A stretch of DNA of 64,000 nt from NCBI GenBank assembly GCA_965261585.1, contig CBDHDN010000058.1, positions 62,001 to 126,000 of the forward strand. Reading direction: 5' to 3'. A program made the position numbers and the translations under genes. Under the pieces are notes generated by a model. That model did no database searches, had not been told where the DNA came from, and saw only the letters and a list, made by a program, of their open reading frames with translations. Origin of the DNA: CBDHDN01 sp965261585. GTDB taxonomy: Bacteria > Pseudomonadota > Alphaproteobacteria > UBA6615. Below are positions 48,378 to 56,664 of the stretch, one piece after another (positions within the stretch are counted from its first letter, which is position 1; every line of letters begins with the position of its first letter).

Positions 48378-49140
48378 GATCATTCTCGGATGTCTCGCGT
48401 CGACCAATGGCCGGCGGCTCGATCGGCAAGTCGTGCTGGATGGCGGTTGCGGGACCGGCAACTACTTGGCGGCCCTCGGCGGCCTCATCGGCTTCGGCCA
48501 TGGCATCGAAATCAACGAGGGAATGTTGGCCGAGGCGAGTGCAAGGTTGCGACACAGGCCCAACGTTTCCCTCGCCCATGGAGATCTGACCAGGCTCCCC
48601 TACGACGCGAACTTCTTCGATGGGATGATGTGCAACCAGGTCTTGCATCATTTGGATCAGAAGACCGCGTCGAGACCGTTCCCAAGGGTCCGGTTGATGC
48701 TCGCCGAGGCCCATCGTGTGGTTCGTCCCGGGGGGGTTATTATTCTGAATACCTGCGCGCGAGAGCAGTTGTTCGAGGCCTTCTGGTGGGCCGACCTCAT
48801 CCCCGAAGCGGTCGGGCGCATGGCGGCACGCATGCCCGCCATCGATCAGACGATCGAGATGCTGGTGGCGGCCGGCTTCGGCATCGGCGGTGTGGTCGCG
48901 CCCCTGCACGACATTCTTCAGGGACCTTCCTATCTCGATTCGGAAGGCCCGCTCAAGGCGTCCTTCCGCACCGGCGATTCGACTTGGGCGCTGGTCTCGG
49001 ACGGGGAGCTGGCGCGCGCCACGGATCGTATCCGCGATATGAACCGGGACGGGAGCATCCACGCTTACCTCGCGGAGCGCGAGCAACGCCGCCGCCGGGT
49101 CGGCCAGACGACATTCGTTTTCGCGCGTAAGCTCGGCTGA
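48271..49140 (+). CDS. Class I SAM-dependent methyltransferase
   Basis: A 289-residue methyltransferase. SAM-binding motif I is VVLDGGCGTGNYLAALG near residues 51-67, the acidic residue after strand 2 is in GIEINEGMLAEA, and GDLTRLPYDANFFDGMMCNQVLHH is the motif II-III region. The C-terminal half (residues 150-289) is unlike common families and holds no obvious membrane segment. The substrate is unknown. It overlaps the next methyltransferase by one base. The ATG at 48271 follows a GGAG-like site; the frame is open upstream. Its 5' region is duplicated in inverse orientation at 46718-47170. Confidence 0.85.
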   Translation: MRSIDPRQGLARSADYENYAATSATYNDTRVAIGLEIILGCLASTNGRRLDRQVVLDGGCGTGNYLAALGGLIGFGHGIEINEGMLAEASARLRHRPNVSLAHGDLTRLPYDANFFDGMMCNQVLHHLDQKTASRPFPRVRLMLAEAHRVVRPGGVIILNTCAREQLFEAFWWADLIPEAVGRMAARMPAIDQTIEMLVAAGFGIGGVVAPLHDILQGPSYLDSEGPLKASFRTGDSTWALVSDGELARATDRIRDMNRDGSIHAYLAEREQRRRRVGQTTFVFARKLG

Positions 49141-49907
49141 TGAGCGTGCCGGCAGAGGCCACCCGGTACAGCCGGCGCAGCATCCTGCGTTCAGAAAGAA
49201 TGTATGGCGAGGGCTTTCAGAGCCCCGGCGGGCTCGACGCCGTCAGGGGCTTCTGTGGCAGGTTGCGCATGCGCCGGGGGATGAAGATCCTCGAGGTCGG
49301 CAGCGGTCTGGGAGGCTCGGCCTTCCATCTCGCCGAGGCCTACGGCGCCGACGTTCTCGGGCTCGACTGCTCGTCGGAGATGGTGGCGCTGTGCAGCGAG
49401 CGCCAACAGAAAAAATGCCTGCCCAACGTCTCGTTCCGCCAGGGCGACATCCGGACGGGCGATCTCGAAAAAGGCGCCTTCGATCTCGTGTGGACACGCG
49501 ACTGTGTTCTCTACCTACCCGAAAAGAGCTGCGTTTGGAGCAACGTCTACACGGCGCTGAAGCCGGGAGGACAGCTGTTCGTCACCGACTTCTGCCGGGG
49601 CGCCGAGGCGCTTTCCGACGAATTAGAGACTTATCTCGAAGAGTGTCGATACTACCTGCAGGCCCTCGACGAATACGTGCGGACGCTGGAAGCCGCGGGG
49701 TTCGGACAGGTCCACATGGAGGACATCACAGCGGCATTCGTCGATGACCTGCGCCAGGAACAAAGGCGGCTCGTCGATGACCGGGACGCCTTCCTTGGGG
49801 AGTTCGACGAAGACGACTACGAATATCTGATGACCCGCTGGGACAAGAAGATCCGCTTCTGCGAACACGGCGACCTCAAATGGGGACTGTTTGTTGCTGC
49901 GAGATGA
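49140..49907 (+). CDS. Phosphoethanolamine N-methyltransferase-like enzyme
   Basis: A 255-residue SAM methyltransferase that resembles the plant, nematode and Plasmodium phosphoethanolamine methyltransferases more than bacterial PmtA. Shared parts are YGEGFQSPGGLDA, ILEVGSGLGGSAFHLAE, YGADVLGLDCSSEMV, FDLVWTRDCVLYL and the C-terminal RWDKKIRFCEHGDLKWG, which match the Plasmodium enzyme in order and spacing. That family converts phosphoethanolamine to phosphocholine. It overlaps the upstream methyltransferase gene by one base (TGATGA), so the two are coupled. A related small-molecule amine could also be the substrate. Confidence 0.78.
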   Translation: MSVPAEATRYSRRSILRSERMYGEGFQSPGGLDAVRGFCGRLRMRRGMKILEVGSGLGGSAFHLAEAYGADVLGLDCSSEMVALCSERQQKKCLPNVSFRQGDIRTGDLEKGAFDLVWTRDCVLYLPEKSCVWSNVYTALKPGGQLFVTDFCRGAEALSDELETYLEECRYYLQALDEYVRTLEAAGFGQVHMEDITAAFVDDLRQEQRRLVDDRDAFLGEFDEDDYEYLMTRWDKKIRFCEHGDLKWGLFVAAR

Positions 49908-50073
49908 CCCCCGGCAGGGCCCTTCCTGCTCCGTTCAAACGGCTTGGTGACGGGGCGTACTGTTGTCTGGGCTTCATCAGCGGCCGCCCCGTGGCTCACA
50001 AGTCAACGTGTATCCGGGGTGAGGCGCACGCGGATCTGCCGTCCGGCCTATGTCGCGCGATATTGCGCCGGCG

Positions 50074-50949
50074 TCAGATCGTGGGCGTGTCGGGCTTCGG
50101 CATGCCGACGATGTGGATGCCGCAGTCGACGTAGTGCACGCTCCCCGTGACGCCGGCCGACAGATCCGACAGCAGATAGAGGCTGGCGCCGCCCAGGTCA
50201 CCCAACGTGACGCTGCGTTGCAGCGGCGCATTCTCGCGGCTGTAGCTGTAGACTTGGCGCGCGGCGCCGACGGCGGAGCCGGCCAGGGTCCGCATCGGCC
50301 CGGCGGAGATCGCGTTCACCCGGATACCCGACGGCCCCAGATCAACGGCCAGGTAGCGCACGCTGGCCTCCAGTGCCGCCTTGGCGACGCCCATGACGTT
50401 GTAGTGCGGCATCACCCGCTCGGCGCCGTGGTAGGTCAGCGTCAACAAGCTGCCGCCGTCGGCCATGAGCCGGCGGGCGCGCTGGGCGATGGCGGTGAAG
50501 GAATAGCACGACACCGTCAGGGTGCGCTGGAAGTTGTCCTGCGTCGTATCGACGTAGCTGCCGCGCAGCTCGTCCTTGTCGGAATAGGCGATGGCGTGCA
50601 CGACGAAGTCGAGCCCGCCCCAACTACTCTCCAATTCGCCGAAGACGCTGTCCAGGCTGGTCGGATCCTCGACGTCGCAGGGGAACGTGGCCGCGGAATC
50701 GAGTTGCTTGGCCAGCGGCTGGACGCGGCGGCCGAGGGTATCGTTCTGATAGGTGAAGGCCAGCGCCGCGCCGTGCCGATGCGCCGCCTGGGCGATGCCC
50801 CAGGCGATCGAGTGGTCGTTGGCAACGCCCATGATGAGGCCGCGTTTGCCGGCCATCAGCTTGACCGTTTCCGGCATGGCGCCGGCCGCTGCCGATGGCG
50901 ACGGGTCGGCGGAGCGCAGCTGTGTGCCCGGCACCGCGGCGTCAGCCAT
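50074..50949 (-). CDS. fabI: Enoyl-[acyl-carrier-protein] reductase (NADH) FabI
   Basis: FabI does the last reduction in each cycle of fatty acid elongation. The 291 residues include GLIMGVANDHSIAWGIA (cofactor site) and the Tyr-x6-Lys catalytic pair in HYNVMGVAKAALE, followed by RVNAISAGPMRTLAG. The ATG at 50949 overlaps the end of fabB by 8 bases and gives an extra 23-residue N-terminus; ATG at 50880 (MPETVKLMAGKRG) would give the usual short start. It is the last gene of the minus-strand fabA-fabB-fabI operon. Confidence 0.95.
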   Translation of the reverse strand: MADAAVPGTQLRSADPSPSAAAGAMPETVKLMAGKRGLIMGVANDHSIAWGIAQAAHRHGAALAFTYQNDTLGRRVQPLAKQLDSAATFPCDVEDPTSLDSVFGELESSWGGLDFVVHAIAYSDKDELRGSYVDTTQDNFQRTLTVSCYSFTAIAQRARRLMADGGSLLTLTYHGAERVMPHYNVMGVAKAALEASVRYLAVDLGPSGIRVNAISAGPMRTLAGSAVGAARQVYSYSRENAPLQRSVTLGDLGGASLYLLSDLSAGVTGSVHYVDCGIHIVGMPKPDTPTI

Positions 50950-52174
50950 CGAAGCGCCGAAAGGCGAGCGTCGCATTCGTGCCGCCGAAGCCGAAGCTGT
51001 TCGAGATGACGCAGCTGAGGCCGGCGTCATCGATCCGCTTCGTTGTGACCTCGGCATCGCCAACCTCAGGGTCGAGCTGTTCGATATTGGCTGAAGCGGC
51101 AACGAAATCGTGTTCGAGCATCAGCATCGAGTAGATCGCCTCATGCGCCCCGGTCGCCCCCTGGGAGTGGCCGGCGAGCGACTTTGTCGACGAGATGCGC
51201 GGCCGATGGGCGCCGAAGACCTCGCGGATCGCCCGGATCTCGGCGAGGTCGCCGACCGGTGTCGACGTGCCGTGAGCGTTGATGTAGTCGACCGGCGTGT
51301 TGCCTAGATTCTTGATCGCCAGCCGCATACAGCGGACGGCGCCCTCGCCCGACGGTGCGACCATGTCGACCCCGTCCGACGTGGCGCCATAGCCGACCAC
51401 CTCAGCATAGATCTTGGCGCCGCGGGCGCGGGCATGCTCAAGCTCCTCGAGCACCACGACGCCGCCGCCGCCGGAGATGACGAAGCCGTCGCGGCCGACG
51501 TCGAACGGCCGCGATGCCTGGGTCGGCGCGTCATTGTATTTCGACGACAGCGCGCCCATCGCGTCGAACAGCACGCTCAGCGTCCAATGCAGCTCTTCGC
51601 CGCCGCCGGCGAAGACAATGTCCTGCTTGTCCCACTGAACCAGCTCGGCGCCGTTGCCGATACAGTGCGCGCTGGTCGAGCAGGCCGAGCTGATCGAATA
51701 GCTGAGGCCGCGCATGTGGAAGGCGGTGGCGAGGTTGGCGGAATTCGTCGAACACATGGCCTTGGGCACGGCGTAGGGGCCGACCCGCTTCGCGCCCTTG
51801 TCGCGCGCGGCGTCGACGGCCGCCACCTGGGCCGAGGTCGACGGTCCGCCGGAGCCCATGACGAGCCCAGTGCGTTCGTTCGTGACCTCGCGTTCGGTCA
51901 GCCCGGCATCGGCAATCGCCTCCTGCATGGCGACGTAGTTATAGGCCGCGCCGTCGCCCATGAAGCGACGCACCTTGCGGTCGACATGGCTGTCCAAGTC
52001 GATGTCGAGGGCGCCGTGGACGTGGCTGCGGAAGCCGCGGTCGCGGTATTCCTCGCAAAAAACGATGCCGGAGCGCCCGACGCGCAGACTCTCCGTTACC
52101 TCGGCCTTGTTGTTGCCAAGGGGCGAGACGATACCCAAGCCGGTTACGGCGACGCGGCGAAGCTCAGGGGTCAC
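50942..52174 (-). CDS. fabB: 3-oxoacyl-[acyl-carrier-protein] synthase I FabB
   Basis: A 410-residue condensing enzyme of unsaturated fatty acid synthesis. The catalytic Cys is in SSACSTSAHCIG near residue 163, and the two histidines are in NAHGTSTPVGD and LAGHSQGATGAHEA. FGFGGTNATL closes the active site. GTG at 52174 overlaps the fabA stop by four bases. It lies between fabA and fabI as in many alphaproteobacteria. Confidence 0.95.
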   Translation of the reverse strand: MTPELRRVAVTGLGIVSPLGNNKAEVTESLRVGRSGIVFCEEYRDRGFRSHVHGALDIDLDSHVDRKVRRFMGDGAAYNYVAMQEAIADAGLTEREVTNERTGLVMGSGGPSTSAQVAAVDAARDKGAKRVGPYAVPKAMCSTNSANLATAFHMRGLSYSISSACSTSAHCIGNGAELVQWDKQDIVFAGGGEELHWTLSVLFDAMGALSSKYNDAPTQASRPFDVGRDGFVISGGGGVVVLEELEHARARGAKIYAEVVGYGATSDGVDMVAPSGEGAVRCMRLAIKNLGNTPVDYINAHGTSTPVGDLAEIRAIREVFGAHRPRISSTKSLAGHSQGATGAHEAIYSMLMLEHDFVAASANIEQLDPEVGDAEVTTKRIDDAGLSCVISNSFGFGGTNATLAFRRFDG

Positions 52175-52692
52175 GCGCTGGCCTTCTGGCCTTCCGGAAA
52201 CAGTCCGACGCGGAGGTCCTTTGCCTCATAAACGCGCTCACCGTCAAGCTCGGCATAACCGTCGGCAATGCCCAGGGTGAACGCACGCTTGATCACCTTT
52301 CTCACATTGAGGTGGTAGCGCAACAGCTTGGCGCCGGGCCTCACCTCGCCCGAAAACTTTACTTCGCCGACCGACAGGGCGCGGCCCGGTCCGGGTCGCT
52401 TGATCCAACCCAGGAAGAAGCCAAGCAGCTGCCATAGGGCGTCGAGGCCGAGACAGCCCGGCATCACCGGGTCCGATTCGAAGTGACAGCGGTAGAACCA
52501 GATATCGGGATGCACATCCAGCTCGGCGACGATCTCGCCACGGCCATGGCTGCCGCCGCCGTCGGTGATCTTGACGATGCGGTCGAACATCAGCATGGGC
52601 GGCAGCGGCAACCGGGCGTTACCGGGCCCGAACAGATCGCCATGGCCGCATTTGAGCAGGTCTTCGAAGTCGTAGCTGTTCTGATCGGTCAC
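52171..52692 (-). CDS. fabA: 3-hydroxyacyl-[ACP] dehydratase/isomerase FabA
   Basis: FabA dehydrates 3-hydroxydecanoyl-ACP and isomerises the double bond, the branch point for unsaturated fatty acids. The 173-residue protein has the catalytic His in WFYRCHFESDPVMPGCLGLDALW near residues 70-92 and PLPPMLMFDRIVKI earlier. The GTG at 52692 gives the normal family start (TDQNSYDFEDLL); the frame is open upstream. It is divergent from irr across a 223-bp gap. Confidence 0.95.
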   Translation of the reverse strand: MTDQNSYDFEDLLKCGHGDLFGPGNARLPLPPMLMFDRIVKITDGGGSHGRGEIVAELDVHPDIWFYRCHFESDPVMPGCLGLDALWQLLGFFLGWIKRPGPGRALSVGEVKFSGEVRPGAKLLRYHLNVRKVIKRAFTLGIADGYAELDGERVYEAKDLRVGLFPEGQKASA

Positions 52693-52915
52693 TTTTCTCG
52701 AAACTCGAACGGGAAAAATTTGGTGGACTCTAGCGCAGAATGCCAGTCGCGCAAAGCCGCGCTGATGGTGGCAGCCGCTGCCCGCCTGGTCCAGGCAACG
52801 GGCTGCAGGCCGGCGGGTGCTGCCCAAGAATGTTTGTGAACGTAAACGGTTAACGCATTGTTTGGAAGGATTCCTCTTTATCCGCGCAGCCAGAAGGCCC
52901 ATATTGATAGAGGAC

Positions 52916-53332
52916 ATGAATGCACGACCCTACAGCGATGTGCTCCTGCGGCTAAAGGCCGCTGGCTTGCGGCCGACTCGACAGCGCCTGGCGCTGGGCC
53001 GGCTGCTGTTCGATGGCGGCGACCGCCATGTCACGGCCGAGCAGCTGCATGGCGAGGCGCAGGCCGGCAACATTTCGGTTTCGCTGGCGACCATCTACAA
53101 CACACTGCATCAGTTCTCGGCAGCCGGCTTGCTGCGCGAAGTGGTTGTCGAGCCGGGGCGCTGCTACTTCGACACCAACGTGACCGACCATCACCACGTC
53201 TTCCATGAAGATGACGGCGTGCTGGAGGATATTCCCGGTCAAGCCGTAGCGTTCCAAGGCTTGCCGCCGGTACCCTTGGGCACGCGGCTGACGCGTGTCG
53301 ACGTGATCGTCCGGGTCCGCCGGGAGCACTGA
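52916..53332 (+). CDS. irr: Iron response regulator Irr (Fur family)
   Basis: Irr is the alphaproteobacterial Fur-family regulator that senses heme status and controls iron and heme genes. The 138-residue product shows the winged-helix part (LLRLKAAGLRPTRQRLALG, LATIYNTLHQFSAAGLLREV) and the histidine cluster in VTDHHHVFHEDDG that is characteristic of Irr. The N-terminal heme-regulatory motif of Bradyrhizobium Irr is absent. ATG at 52916 follows AGAGGAC. It lies between fabA and an Irr-box-controlled rubrerythrin gene. Confidence 0.93.
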   Translation: MNARPYSDVLLRLKAAGLRPTRQRLALGRLLFDGGDRHVTAEQLHGEAQAGNISVSLATIYNTLHQFSAAGLLREVVVEPGRCYFDTNVTDHHHVFHEDDGVLEDIPGQAVAFQGLPPVPLGTRLTRVDVIVRVRREH

Positions 53333-53336
53333 ATCT

Positions 53337-53388
53337 CCCCCTCCCTCCCCGCTTCATCCCCACTCCATCCCCATCCCCATCCCTCCCC
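53337..53388 (-). repeat. C-rich tract with G-quadruplex potential on the minus strand
   Basis: Eight runs of three to five C residues on the plus strand (53337-53388) are split by one to seven bases, such as CCCCATCCCCATCCC. The minus strand thus reads GGGG-A-GGG-AT-GGGG-AT-GGGG, the pattern of a G-quadruplex. It starts four bases after the irr stop. Confidence 0.6.
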
Positions 53389-53428
53389 GGGGCTAAGCTG
53401 TTTTGTCGCAGCTAATTGGCGGATTTCC

Positions 53429-53441
53429 TAGAACTGTTCTA
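53429..53441. promoter_or_regulatory. Probable Irr-binding box
   Basis: TAGAACTGTTCTA is a perfect inverted repeat around a central T. It matches the form of the known Irr box (TTAGAA, a short centre, TTCTAA). It lies five bases before the -35 element of the rubrerythrin promoter and 97 bp downstream of irr. Irr control of the rubrerythrin operon is inferred. Confidence 0.72.
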
Positions 53442-53446
53442 ACCAG

Positions 53447-53475
53447 TTGACAGACGCTGCGACGGCTCCCATAAA
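53447..53475 (+). promoter_or_regulatory. Promoter of the rubrerythrin operon
   Basis: TTGACA (53447-53452) and CATAAA (53470-53475) are exactly 17 bases apart. This is the best sigma-70-type promoter seen in the window and lies 66 bp upstream of the rubrerythrin ATG. The Irr box is immediately upstream. Confidence 0.72.
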
Positions 53476-53541
53476 TGGGTAGGGCCGGCGACTGGTCGTG
53501 CTCGGGTGAAGCCGCACTAGGCGAACAAGAGAGAGGGAGAG

Positions 53542-53958
53542 ATGGCGCTCAAAGGCAGCAAGACGGAAGACAACCTGAAGGCCGCGTTCGCGGGCGAGTC
53601 GCAAGCCAACCGACGCTACCTGTATTTCGCGCAGAAGGCCGACGTCGAGGGCTATAACGACGTCGCCGCGGTGTTCCGCTCGACCGCGGAAGGCGAGACC
53701 GGCCATGCCCACGGGCATCTGGAGTTTCTGGAAGAGGTCGGCGACCCGGCGACGGGCGAGCCGATCGGCGGCACGAGCCTGAACCTGAAGGCGGCGATCG
53801 CCGGCGAAACCCACGAATACACGGACATGTATCCCGGCATGGCCCGCACCGCCCGCGAGGAAGGGTTCGAGGAGATTGCCGACTGGTTCGAGACCCTGGC
53901 GAAGGCCGAGAAGAGCCACGCCGGGCGCTTCACCAGGGCGCTTAACGAGCTCGATTAG
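53542..53958 (+). CDS. Rubrerythrin-family ferritin-like di-iron protein
   Basis: A 138-residue ferritin-like protein. It has the helix FAGESQANRRYLYFAQKA and STAEGETGHAHGHLEFLEE, with glutamate/histidine ligands for a di-iron centre, repeated in ETHEYTDMYPGMA and AKAEKSHAGRFTRAL. The C-terminal rubredoxin domain of classic rubrerythrin is absent. Rubrerythrins reduce hydrogen peroxide. It starts the trio with the Fe-S protein and DUF3501 and is placed behind an Irr box, which fits iron and oxidative-stress control. GAGAGAGGGAGAG is its ribosome-binding site. Confidence 0.93.
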   Translation: MALKGSKTEDNLKAAFAGESQANRRYLYFAQKADVEGYNDVAAVFRSTAEGETGHAHGHLEFLEEVGDPATGEPIGGTSLNLKAAIAGETHEYTDMYPGMARTAREEGFEEIADWFETLAKAEKSHAGRFTRALNELD

Positions 53959-54041
53959 TGTGCTGATCCTGACGCCTGGTTGCCAAGCGTCAGGTGCGAT
54001 CCGCCGGTCCCGCGACGGCGGAGTACGAGGGGACCCGTGAC

Positions 54042-55388
54042 ATGGCGCAGGAAGGCAGCCTCGGCGCGCCGATACGTCATCCGATCGACTGGCAGGACGA
54101 CGCCTTCTGGGATGCCGACCGGCTCGATGCCGAGCTGCGCCGGGTGTTCGATATCTGCCATGGCTGCCGGCGCTGCTTCAATTTGTGCGACAGCTTTCCC
54201 CGCCTGTTCGACCTGATCGATGCATCGAGCACGGGCGAGCTCGATGCTGTCGACAGCGCCGACTTCAAGCCGGTCGTCGATGCCTGCACGCTGTGCGACA
54301 TGTGCTTCATGACGAAGTGCCCCTATGTGCCGCCGCACGAGTTCAACCTCGACTTCCCCCACCTGATGCTGCGCTACCGGGCGGTCGGGCAGCGCCGCGG
54401 CCAGGTTCCCTGGGGCGCCCGCCAGCTGACCGAGACCGATCGCAACGGCCGCCTGGCTGGGCACATGGCCGGCTTGGCCAACTGGGGCACCGCCACCGGC
54501 AACAAGCCGGCGCGCCATATGCTGGAGCGCGTCGCGGGCGTCCATCGCGAGGCGGCACTGCCGAGGTTTCACGGCAAGACGTTCGCGATGCGGGCGCAGG
54601 TGGATGCGCCCGACGTCAATCGCGAGGCGCCGGCGTTCGGCCGCAAGGCGGTGCTCTACGCGACCTGCTTCGTCAACTACAACAACCCCGATATCGGCGT
54701 GCTGGCGCGCCGGGTGCTGGCCAAGAACGGCGTCGAGACCGAGGTCGTCTACCCGGCCTGCTGCGGCATGCCGCAGCTCGAGCAGGGCAACATCGGCCGC
54801 GTCGCCGACAATGCCCGGCGGGTGGCCGAGGGCCTCCTCCCGTGGGTCGAGCGCGGCTATGACGTCATCGCGCTGGTGCCGAGCTGCGCCCTGATGCTCA
54901 AGTTCGAATGGCCACTGATCGTACCGGCGGACTACCGGGTGAAGCGGTTGTCGGGTGCGACCCGCGACATCTCGGAGTACCTCGTCGACATCGCCCGCAA
55001 CGAAGGGCTGGCGGACGGGCTCGAGCCCTTGCCCGGCGGCGTGACGCTGCATCTCGCGTGCCATGCGCGGGCCCAGAATATGGGCCAGAAGGGTGCCGAG
55101 CTGTTGCGGCTCATCCCGGACGCGGACGTCGCGGTGATCGAACGCTGCTCCGGCCACGGCGGCTCATGGGGCATCATGAAGGACAACTTCGAGACGGCTA
55201 ACAAGGTCGGCCGGCCCGTATTCAAGCAGGCCTTGCAGGCGGCCAAGCGGCATGTCGCGTCGGAGTGTCCGCTGGCGGCCGAGCATATCCATCAAGGCAT
55301 GGCCCGCCGGGCCGAGGACGGCGGCGCCGTGCCGGACCGGGCGACCCATCCGATCGAGCTGTTCGCCACGGCCTATGGGCTCGCCTGA
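54042..55388 (+). CDS. Heterodisulfide-reductase-like Fe-S protein (GlpC type)
   Basis: A 448-residue oxidoreductase subunit. Two cysteine sets for 4Fe-4S clusters appear as CHGCRRCFNLCDSFPRL and CTLCDMCFMTKCPYVPP near residues 45-105, followed by CCG-type domains, seen as VYPACCGMPQLEQG and HLACHARAQNMG, with a third cysteine part ERCSGHGGSWG. ATG at 54042 follows GAGGGGAC. The same gene follows rubrerythrin and precedes DUF3501 in many alphaproteobacteria. It is expected to pass electrons to or from the rubrerythrin; the donor is unknown. Confidence 0.88.
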   Translation: MAQEGSLGAPIRHPIDWQDDAFWDADRLDAELRRVFDICHGCRRCFNLCDSFPRLFDLIDASSTGELDAVDSADFKPVVDACTLCDMCFMTKCPYVPPHEFNLDFPHLMLRYRAVGQRRGQVPWGARQLTETDRNGRLAGHMAGLANWGTATGNKPARHMLERVAGVHREAALPRFHGKTFAMRAQVDAPDVNREAPAFGRKAVLYATCFVNYNNPDIGVLARRVLAKNGVETEVVYPACCGMPQLEQGNIGRVADNARRVAEGLLPWVERGYDVIALVPSCALMLKFEWPLIVPADYRVKRLSGATRDISEYLVDIARNEGLADGLEPLPGGVTLHLACHARAQNMGQKGAELLRLIPDADVAVIERCSGHGGSWGIMKDNFETANKVGRPVFKQALQAAKRHVASECPLAAEHIHQGMARRAEDGGAVPDRATHPIELFATAYGLA

Positions 55389-55417
55389 CATGGCGGCGGA
55401 CCGCAGGAGGACACGCC

Positions 55418-56005
55418 ATGCCGCGGCATGAGATTGCCCGTGCCGACATCATGGACATGGGCGACTACGGCCAACAGCGGGCCGCGCGCCGCGCCGCGGT
55501 CGTCCAGCAGAAGCGGCGGCGGCGCATCGAGGTCGGTCCGGTGGCCGTGTTCTATTTCGAGAACTACGACACCATGTGGCACCAGGTGCACGAGATGCTC
55601 TATGTCGAGCGCGGTGGCGAGGCCCAGATCGCGGACGAGCTGACGGCCTTCAACCCGCTGATCCCGAAGGGGCGCGAGTTGGTCGCCACGGTGATGTTCG
55701 AGATCGACGAGCCGCAACGGCGCCGGGCCATCCTGAGCCGGATAGGTCGGGTCGAGGAGACGGCTTTCATCCGCTTCGCCGGCACCAATATCGTCGGCCG
55801 GCCCGAGGCGGACGTCGACCGCACGAATTCCGCGGGCAAGGCAAGTTCGGTCCAGTTCATCCACTTCGCCCTCGACAACGCCCAGATCGCGGCGTTCCGC
55901 CGGCCCGAAACGGGAATCGTGATCGGCTTCTCGCATCCGGCCTACGCCCACGTTGCGGTGATGACGGACGCCGTGCGCGAGGCCCTGGCCGAGGACTTCG
56001 ACTAG
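55418..56005 (+). CDS. DUF3501 family protein
   Basis: A 195-residue protein of the DUF3501 family, with no known function. Characteristic parts are the basic RRAAVVQQKRRRRIEVGPV, then VFYFENYDTMWHQVHEMLYVE and a final IVIGFSHPAYAHVAVM. It starts 30 bp after the Fe-S protein behind CAGGAGG. The rubrerythrin, Fe-S protein and DUF3501 set is conserved, so a role in the same redox process is likely. Confidence 0.88.
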   Translation: MPRHEIARADIMDMGDYGQQRAARRAAVVQQKRRRRIEVGPVAVFYFENYDTMWHQVHEMLYVERGGEAQIADELTAFNPLIPKGRELVATVMFEIDEPQRRRAILSRIGRVEETAFIRFAGTNIVGRPEADVDRTNSAGKASSVQFIHFALDNAQIAAFRRPETGIVIGFSHPAYAHVAVMTDAVREALAEDFD

Positions 56006-56036
56006 CGAGTCGGTCTCATCGAAAAACGTGCACTAG

Positions 56037-56528
56037 CTAGCGGCCGTCAGTGGGCGAGACGCCCCACAGGCCGGCCTTCGGGACCCAGCCGCGCAGGCCC
56101 GAGACGTCGACGCGGCACCAGCCGCGCTCGCATTGCAGCAGCTCGCCGATGACGTCGACCTCGGCGCGGGCGACGACGGGCGCGTCGGCCCGTGGCTTGC
56201 GGTGCAGCGTCGTCGGCGCGCCGTCGATCACGACGGTGCGGCGGCCCGATAGCATCGATTGATGGACCCAGCCGATCGTGCCGTCCTTGGCGCGGATCTG
56301 GCGCCAATTCTCGTGCCGTGCAATGACTTCGACCGGCAGGCCGCGGCGGATGAAGACCCAGTCGACGGGGTAGCGCCTGCCCGGCCCGGTGCGAAGATTG
56401 ACTTCGCCAGCACGGATGCTGACAAAATGCCCTGCCGCATCGTCGGCCGTTGCCGGGGGCGAAACGAACAGCGCAAACGCGATGAGGGCGGCGCCGCGGC
56501 CGCCGGCGAGATTCCGCCTGATCGCCAT
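56037..56528 (-). CDS. Exported SH3-domain protein
   Basis: A 163-residue protein with a signal peptide (AALIAFALFVSPPATA, cleavage near residue 28) and two bacterial SH3-like domains: VNLRTGPGRRYPVDWVF and TTLHRKPRADAPVV, ending GLRGWVPKAGLWG. Such proteins usually bind the cell wall in the periplasm. It faces DUF3501 and is divergent from the dehydrogenase gene. No partner can be named. Confidence 0.85.
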   Translation of the reverse strand: MAIRRNLAGGRGAALIAFALFVSPPATADDAAGHFVSIRAGEVNLRTGPGRRYPVDWVFIRRGLPVEVIARHENWRQIRAKDGTIGWVHQSMLSGRRTVVIDGAPTTLHRKPRADAPVVARAEVDVIGELLQCERGWCRVDVSGLRGWVPKAGLWGVSPTDGR

Positions 56529-56664
56529 GCGAATCGCCTATTGTAGGGGCGTTAACGGTTAGTACGCGTTTGCGTGTACGTGATCAAGTATTGGCCGAAC
56601 GGGGGATCCAGCGGTCGGTCCGGGTGCCGGACAAGCTGGTGCTGCGCCAGGACGAGTAACTGAC

